A stretch of 23,869 nucleotides of DNA from a virus: positions 1-23,869 of IMG/VR virus record IMGVR_UViG_3300011116_000615. The stretch is one strand, 5' to 3'. Below the pieces are notes generated by a model. It saw nothing but the letters and a program-made list of their open reading frames with translations, was not told where the DNA came from and did not search any database. Position 1 is the stretch's first letter. Each line of letters starts with the position of its first letter. Positions 19,915 through 23,869 of the stretch are shown piece by piece. Position numbers and translations under genes: made by a program.

Positions 19915-20300
19915 CTTTTCATTTTTACCATAAAATCAATACTGATCCAATATACATTTAAGTCAGCATTATAAACCTGACTACTTGAACTCATATATTT
20001 TATTGTTTGCACAGAAATATTATTTACTGTACCAACAAATCTATCTAACCTATTGCGCACATTGTTTGCAAGTGTTTGAGTAGTTTCGTAATTATTAGTA
20101 TAAACATCTATTTGTATAGTAATTTCCTCCAAATTACTTTGACCATCTTTAAAATCAACTGGTAAGCTATTAATGATAGTATAAACCATGAAAGGATATT
20201 GCACATTTTGCGGAGCAATGTCCGGAAATATATTTAATCCACAAACATTTGTAATTGTGGTATCCGTCGTTAATCTCCCGTATATTACTTTTCCTATCAT
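19911..20300 (-). CDS. Tail completion/terminator-like protein (DUF3168 family)
   Basis: Within 129 aa the pattern is helix, then IFPDIAPQNVQYPFMVYTI (24-42), ITIQIDVYTNNYETTQTLAN and VRNRLDRFVG, matching the DUF3168 family of tail completion proteins. The gene lies between the gp10-like protein and the tail tube gene, the usual place for tail terminators. These cap the finished tail tube and make the joint to the head. It overlaps both neighbours by four bases (ATGA). Confidence 0.85.
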   Translation of the reverse strand: MIGKVIYGRLTTDTTITNVCGLNIFPDIAPQNVQYPFMVYTIINSLPVDFKDGQSNLEEITIQIDVYTNNYETTQTLANNVRNRLDRFVGTVNNISVQTIKYMSSSSQVYNADLNVYWISIDFMVKMKR

Positions 20301-20914
20301 GATATTTGCCAGAATTTTTTAGGTCTTTCCTGCATGATGAAAATGCACTCATCACGCATGGTTTTAATTACTTTTTCCCTACTCAAATTTCTAGCTTTAA
20401 CCACTATCTTATTGTACCATGCTCTTGTGCTACCAAATACCATGTGAGCGTAAAATCCATTCGTTCCTTCGCTGCTATTAATACCTCTGTTCATTGTATT
20501 TCTTTTGTACAATGGCCCAATAGCACCAACCGCTCTTTTATATGATACAAGATTTTTAGATAAATCAATAATAGACTTTCTTAAATTGCCAGGTTGTACC
20601 CACATCGAGGCGCGATCATTTTGTTCCCATCCTTGCATCTTTTTATTTTTGAAAGGATTGGTAGAAATACGGTGTGGTTTACTACTTACTGGTACTAAAG
20701 ACCTATAAACTTCTAATGCAATGGGAGTAGCTGAATCAATAACTCTACTTTGCTCTTTTAATGTACATTGTTCCATTAACTCTGCAAACTCAATAACCGC
20801 ATCGGCTAAGCCTACAACTCGTAGGCTCATTCCTTGAAAGCTTCGCCTGCCTGCATAATTAGATTTTTGAAGATCTTTAAGATGATTAATTTGTTTAGCT
20901 GATAAATATCCCAT
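20297..20914 (-). CDS. HK97 gp10-like head-tail protein, 205 aa
   Basis: I start at ATG 20914, which forms TAATG with the preceding gene; the frame is open nine codons further. The protein includes GLADAVIEFAELMEQ, a helix with PIALEVYRSLVPV, the loop WVQPGNLRKSIIDLS, and GFYAHMVFGSTRAW near the C terminus, which fits the HK97 gp10 (minor tail/neck) family. Members act at the neck between head and tail. At 205 aa it is somewhat longer than typical gp10. Position between head closure and tail completion genes supports the assignment. Confidence 0.8.
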   Translation of the reverse strand: MGYLSAKQINHLKDLQKSNYAGRRSFQGMSLRVVGLADAVIEFAELMEQCTLKEQSRVIDSATPIALEVYRSLVPVSSKPHRISTNPFKNKKMQGWEQNDRASMWVQPGNLRKSIIDLSKNLVSYKRAVGAIGPLYKRNTMNRGINSSEGTNGFYAHMVFGSTRAWYNKIVVKARNLSREKVIKTMRDECIFIMQERPKKFWQIS

Positions 20915-21258
20915 TACACATAGTTTTGAGCAAATGAACAAAATAGGTGCAAATACAAATTATCTACACTTATCTGGACATTCTCTATTTGATAATATTT
21001 ATCCATCCAAATTATTCTCTGTTGCTCGTTTATGTCTGTCCTATATCGACAGGTCACTCTCACCTGGCTTAATGCTGTTATCTTGCCTCCTTCTACCTCT
21101 TCCTTATTAATTCCTTTATAATCCACTATTGCCCAAACCTCCGCTAAATTACTCCATGTCTCTGTTCCAAATCCACTAGTCGTAGCGGAGCGACTAACGC
21201 TCTGTACTATTATTCTTTCCCGTAACTTCCCTATCTCTTCTTTCTTATTATATCTCAT
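20914..21258 (-). CDS. Head closure/adaptor protein (SPP1 gp16-like, phage head-tail joining)
   Basis: The 114-aa product starts with GKLRERIIVQSVSRSATTSG, then GTETWSNLAEVWAIVDYKG, KITALSQVRVTCRYRTDI and RIIWMDKYYQIENV. This is the standard order of the Phage_H_T_join family (a small beta barrel closing the portal/connector channel). Both boundaries are TAATG overlaps. It follows the connector gene in transcription. Confidence 0.9.
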   Translation of the reverse strand: MRYNKKEEIGKLRERIIVQSVSRSATTSGFGTETWSNLAEVWAIVDYKGINKEEVEGGKITALSQVRVTCRYRTDINEQQRIIWMDKYYQIENVQISVDNLYLHLFCSFAQNYV

Positions 21259-21818
21259 TAGAATAATTGTACGCGATATTGGTCAAGTAAATATTCCGAT
21301 GCCGTAGGTAATTTCTTTACATAATCTTCTCTGTTGTCGTAGCTGTCAGCTATCATCATTAGGATAGCTTGTCTTATTTGCATTGGTACACTAACAGCAG
21401 TAGCTCCATATCCAGCCGTATAAGTAATCGTAACATCATTAATATTTCCGTACAATGTAGGCCATGTTTTACCGTAGGCTAATGATAGCCTTGCAGGTTT
21501 TTCAAATGTATCTACAATATAGTTTCCACTATTGTATGTCTGTGTAGTATTTTGGCTATCTGCATATTGGAAAGAAGATACAGATATTACTGGAGATACA
21601 GATAGGTAAATAGTAGGTTTGGATAACCTGTCTAACTTCTCTGTGATTGTTTGTGTAATTAATGCTTGATTAAGATACCTTTCAGCAACTTCACGAGCTG
21701 ACTGCAAAAGCGTAGTAATCAAAGTATCATCGGCAGATGTATCTACTTTCAAATAATTTTTAACTTCACTTAATGTCCAGACTTCTGTTGCAGGTGCCGT
21801 CGTTACTTTCCAAGCCAT
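21258..21818 (-). CDS. Head-tail connector protein (gp6-like, DNA-packaging family)
   Basis: The N-terminal EVWTLSEVKNYLKVDTSADD followed by LITTLLQSAREVAERYLNQ is the helical core of the HK97 gp6/SPP1 gp15 connector family. The middle is beta-rich, and the C-terminal MQIRQAILMMIADSYDNRED completes the fold. These form a ring under the portal. The length (186 aa) is normal. A hairpin lies between this gene and the major capsid gene. The gene forms TAATG with the head closure gene. Confidence 0.9.
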   Translation of the reverse strand: MAWKVTTAPATEVWTLSEVKNYLKVDTSADDTLITTLLQSAREVAERYLNQALITQTITEKLDRLSKPTIYLSVSPVISVSSFQYADSQNTTQTYNSGNYIVDTFEKPARLSLAYGKTWPTLYGNINDVTITYTAGYGATAVSVPMQIRQAILMMIADSYDNREDYVKKLPTASEYLLDQYRVQLF

Positions 21819-21835
21819 GTTCTAATTTTTAAAGA

Positions 21836-21859
21836 GGGATGGATATTGCTACCCATCCC
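21836..21859. terminator. Hairpin between capsid and connector genes, possible attenuator
   Basis: GGGATGG and CCATCCC (21836-21842 and 21853-21859) form a 7-bp stem with a 10-base loop. On the plus strand it is followed by ATTTTTT; on the leftward (coding) strand by TCTTT, so it would be a weak terminator for the late transcript. A hairpin here would reduce downstream head-tail mRNA relative to capsid mRNA. Confidence 0.55.
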
Positions 21860-21871
21860 ATTTTTTATTTA

Positions 21872-23104
21872 CTAGGTCAACTTATTAGCTAGGTGCTTAA
21901 TGGCAGCAGCCTGTAATAGTTTACCGTCATATCTCGCGTATAACAAGAAGCCTAACTCCATCTCATCCATGAATCTCTCACGCAATGGCACAAGGACATT
22001 GTTTGAAACCTGGCGAATGATGTACTTCGACCAATCACCAAAATAAACAATCTTTGCAGCAGTTGCCTGCGTAGATGGAAGATCGTTATTGATAAAGAAA
22101 TTGTAACCTAACAATCTATCAGGAATACCATCTCTCAATGATGGCTGAAATAAGGTTGTGTTGCTATTATCTAAGTTTAGTTTTCTTACCGCACTTAAAA
22201 TAGTGTCGTTCATCATAAATGCAGCCGATGGAGCATTTCTGTAAGCAACGTCAACAGAATGAATAAGGTCAACTAAGTTAGATGCAGTGAAAGCCGTTTG
22301 ACTTGCAGAAACCGCACCCTGTGTAGTGGCAGCAGCAAAACCAGTAGGCTTTCCAGAACCATCACCTGTAGTAAATGCAGCGTTCAAACCTCTACCTAAA
22401 CGCTCACCTAACATAATAGGTAATTCTGTGTTTAATAAACCAAACTCGTCATTAGCCCATTCTACAGAAACCTTTACCAATGTGTTAATAACGTGTGCAG
22501 CAAATGTCTCTCTGGTGAAAGTCATATCCTGAACTGTAACCGCACCACCTTCTGTATGCCATGAACCAGTTGTTCCAGTATCATTAACTTTAGGGTAGTA
22601 CAAAGTACCTGCCTGCGGAGTAGAAATAATACGAGCAACTTGTAACATTGGGCCATAGTAAGCCATTGTTCTTTCCAGTTCATTAGAGAATTGGTAAGGA
22701 ATAACATAACCACCAGCTAAACCACTTTCAGATGTGGTAATAGTTGCAGTTCCTCTCATTTCCGTTAACAAAGCCCTATCTTTGCTAGATAGCTCTCTTT
22801 TGGCAATGGCTTTAATAAACGCTGCCTGATATTCTGGAGACTTTACAATCTCTCTCTTATCAGTTGGCAAAGCTGCAATAGTTTGCTCGGTTGCAGACAT
22901 CGCTCTTTCTTCGGAATCAATAGCATTCCATCTTTCGAGGCGTGAAATTTGCTCCGTATAATTTTTAAAGTTAGCATCGGCAGCGTCCCATTGTGCCAAT
23001 TCCTCGGCAGTCATCAAACGACCTTCTGCTGCTGCTCTTTTTTGCAAGTCCTCCATTATCGCGTAATCGGAAGCCCGCTTTTCTCTTAACAACTTAGAGT
23101 TCAT
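21872..23104 (-). CDS. Major capsid protein (HK97 family)
   Basis: The protein has 410 aa. The N-terminal roughly 115 residues are charged and helical (delta/scaffold domain), normally removed by the prohead protease. The mature domain begins near GLAGGYVIP (128-136). HK97-fold features follow: SGLAGGYVIPYQFSNELE, the E-loop/A-domain region AGTLYYPKVNDTG, WHTEGGAVTVQDM, LGERLGRGLNAAFTTGDGSG with KPTGFAAAT, and the C-terminal FMDEMELGFLLYARYDG. It forms TAATG with the protease gene, matching the usual order protease-capsid. Confidence 0.95.
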   Translation of the reverse strand: MNSKLLREKRASDYAIMEDLQKRAAAEGRLMTAEELAQWDAADANFKNYTEQISRLERWNAIDSEERAMSATEQTIAALPTDKREIVKSPEYQAAFIKAIAKRELSSKDRALLTEMRGTATITTSESGLAGGYVIPYQFSNELERTMAYYGPMLQVARIISTPQAGTLYYPKVNDTGTTGSWHTEGGAVTVQDMTFTRETFAAHVINTLVKVSVEWANDEFGLLNTELPIMLGERLGRGLNAAFTTGDGSGKPTGFAAATTQGAVSASQTAFTASNLVDLIHSVDVAYRNAPSAAFMMNDTILSAVRKLNLDNSNTTLFQPSLRDGIPDRLLGYNFFINNDLPSTQATAAKIVYFGDWSKYIIRQVSNNVLVPLRERFMDEMELGFLLYARYDGKLLQAAAIKHLANKLT

Positions 23105-23766
23105 TATTTTGTTTTTAAATTTAATAAATGCAGGGCATTCCTGCGTAATTCGTTCTGAATATTAATCTCTGATTTCAGAGATATATCAATTATTGTTTGC
23201 AAATCTTTGTCTATTTCCTTTGTAGCATCGTAACTTCTTTTTGCTACCATTGTATCTGGATTAGCCGGATAAGTTACCGGACTAACGTCATAAACCTTTT
23301 TAATTGAACGGATAACTCTTTTAGGTTTACTTCCCATTCTTTCCTGCCAATCTTCCGCCTCTACGGTAAAAGCAAAACTACTTTGGTAAACATCACCACG
23401 TTTAACCATTTCAAGTAAATCATTACCTAATGTAGTGTTTGGTGCCTCAAATTCGTACTCCATTGAATTACCGGTAACATTTAGCTTTAATGTACCTGAT
23501 GATGTTCTTGCAAGTACCATATTTTGGTCATGGTTAAATAATGCTACAACATCATTCATGTCAGCATCTTTCAATGATTCTGGCGACATTTCTTCGTCGT
23601 ACCATCCCATGTCATAGGCAGAGTTCAACACTGTGGCAGTGCCAAAAATGGTACGGCTTTCCGGTTTAGCCCTTAGTTCAAAATTTATGCTTCTTTTTTC
23701 CATGTTATTATCTTTAGACCTTTCGTCCATTATTTTATTTGCTCTACTTTCTGCCCAAGGCAACAT
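23104..23766 (-). CDS. HK97-family prohead protease (S78)
   Basis: Starting from the second Met (residue 22, at 23703) the protein reads MEKRSINFELRAKPESRTI, the usual beginning of this family. The frame also has ATG 23766 directly after the preceding stop, adding 21 polar residues. I report the longer form but the shorter is equally possible. Motifs include FNHDQNMVLART with catalytic H79, MVKRGDVYQSSFAF with the Ser region S129/S130, and VYDVSPVTYPANPDT. It processes the capsid delta domain and itself during maturation. The gene is coupled to the capsid gene by TAATG. Confidence 0.92.
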   Translation of the reverse strand: MLPWAESRANKIMDERSKDNNMEKRSINFELRAKPESRTIFGTATVLNSAYDMGWYDEEMSPESLKDADMNDVVALFNHDQNMVLARTSSGTLKLNVTGNSMEYEFEAPNTTLGNDLLEMVKRGDVYQSSFAFTVEAEDWQERMGSKPKRVIRSIKKVYDVSPVTYPANPDTMVAKRSYDATKEIDKDLQTIIDISLKSEINIQNELRRNALHLLNLKTK

Positions 23767-23869
23767 TTAACTTCCTCCCCAAGCGTCGTACATTATGCTT
23801 CCGCATATCTCATTCTCGTTATCATCAAAATATTTGCCTTGGTCATATACCTTAGCACTACTTAAAAAA
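23767..23869 (-). CDS. C-terminal end of an unidentified late gene (partial)
   Basis: The leftward frame at the window edge is open for 33 codons and ends at TAA 23769-23767, immediately before the protease ATG 23766. The tail reads DDNENEICGSIMYDAWGGS. In HK97-like order this would be the portal protein or a small gene between portal and protease; the fragment is too short to tell. Confidence 0.5.
   Translation of the reverse strand, partial: FLSSAKVYDQGKYFDDNENEICGSIMYDAWGGS

Overview
This window is part of a tailed bacteriophage (or prophage) genome with siphovirus-type structural genes of the HK97 capsid lineage. The host is most likely a member of the Bacteroidota. The reasons are: AT-rich DNA; start codons preceded by A-rich leaders (repeated AACAAAACAAA-like strings) rather than Shine-Dalgarno sites; a promoter-like TACTTTTG matching the Bacteroidota -7 consensus TAnnTTTG; and signal peptides ending in AQ or SQ. 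No integrase, repressor, polymerase, helicase, terminase or tRNA gene was recognised here.

Positions 1-6957 form a rightward early/metabolic block of small, tightly packed or overlapping genes. It encodes a two-zinc-ribbon protein, a PD-(D/E)XK (RecB/Cas4-like) nuclease, and a nucleotide-metabolism trio: flavin-dependent thymidylate synthase ThyX, a dATP/dGTP diphosphohydrolase-domain protein, and dCTP deaminase. A five-helix membrane protein of unknown role and a RuvC-like Holliday junction resolvase follow, among several unrecognised small proteins. Hairpin terminators lie at 91-118, 5062-5091 and 6986-7015. The second is followed by a promoter candidate (5135-5142), so the membrane protein/resolvase cluster probably has its own transcript.

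Positions 7017-23869 form a leftward late block. In transcription order (right to left) it reads: end of an unidentified gene, prohead protease, major capsid protein, head-tail connector, head closure protein, HK97 gp10-like protein, tail completion protein (DUF3168-like), a small protein, major tail protein, tail assembly chaperones G and GT (joined by a -1 frameshift at an A AAA AAC slippery site), tape measure protein, tail hub/tip protein with an inserted jelly-roll, two tail-fibre proteins and an adaptor, an exported protein, holin, an unknown small protein, and an N-acetylmuramoyl-L-alanine amidase endolysin. Many junctions are TAATG stop/start overlaps, suggesting translational coupling. 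Early and late units converge near position 7000.

The most notable features are: the tail-fibre proteins carry signal peptides or an internal export-like hydrophobic segment plus a shared N-terminal module; a roughly 65-residue beta module occurs three times across two adjacent fibre genes; and two small genes (2260-2649 and 7757-8050) appear to continue in another reading frame past their stop codons, which could be sequence error, decay or recoding.
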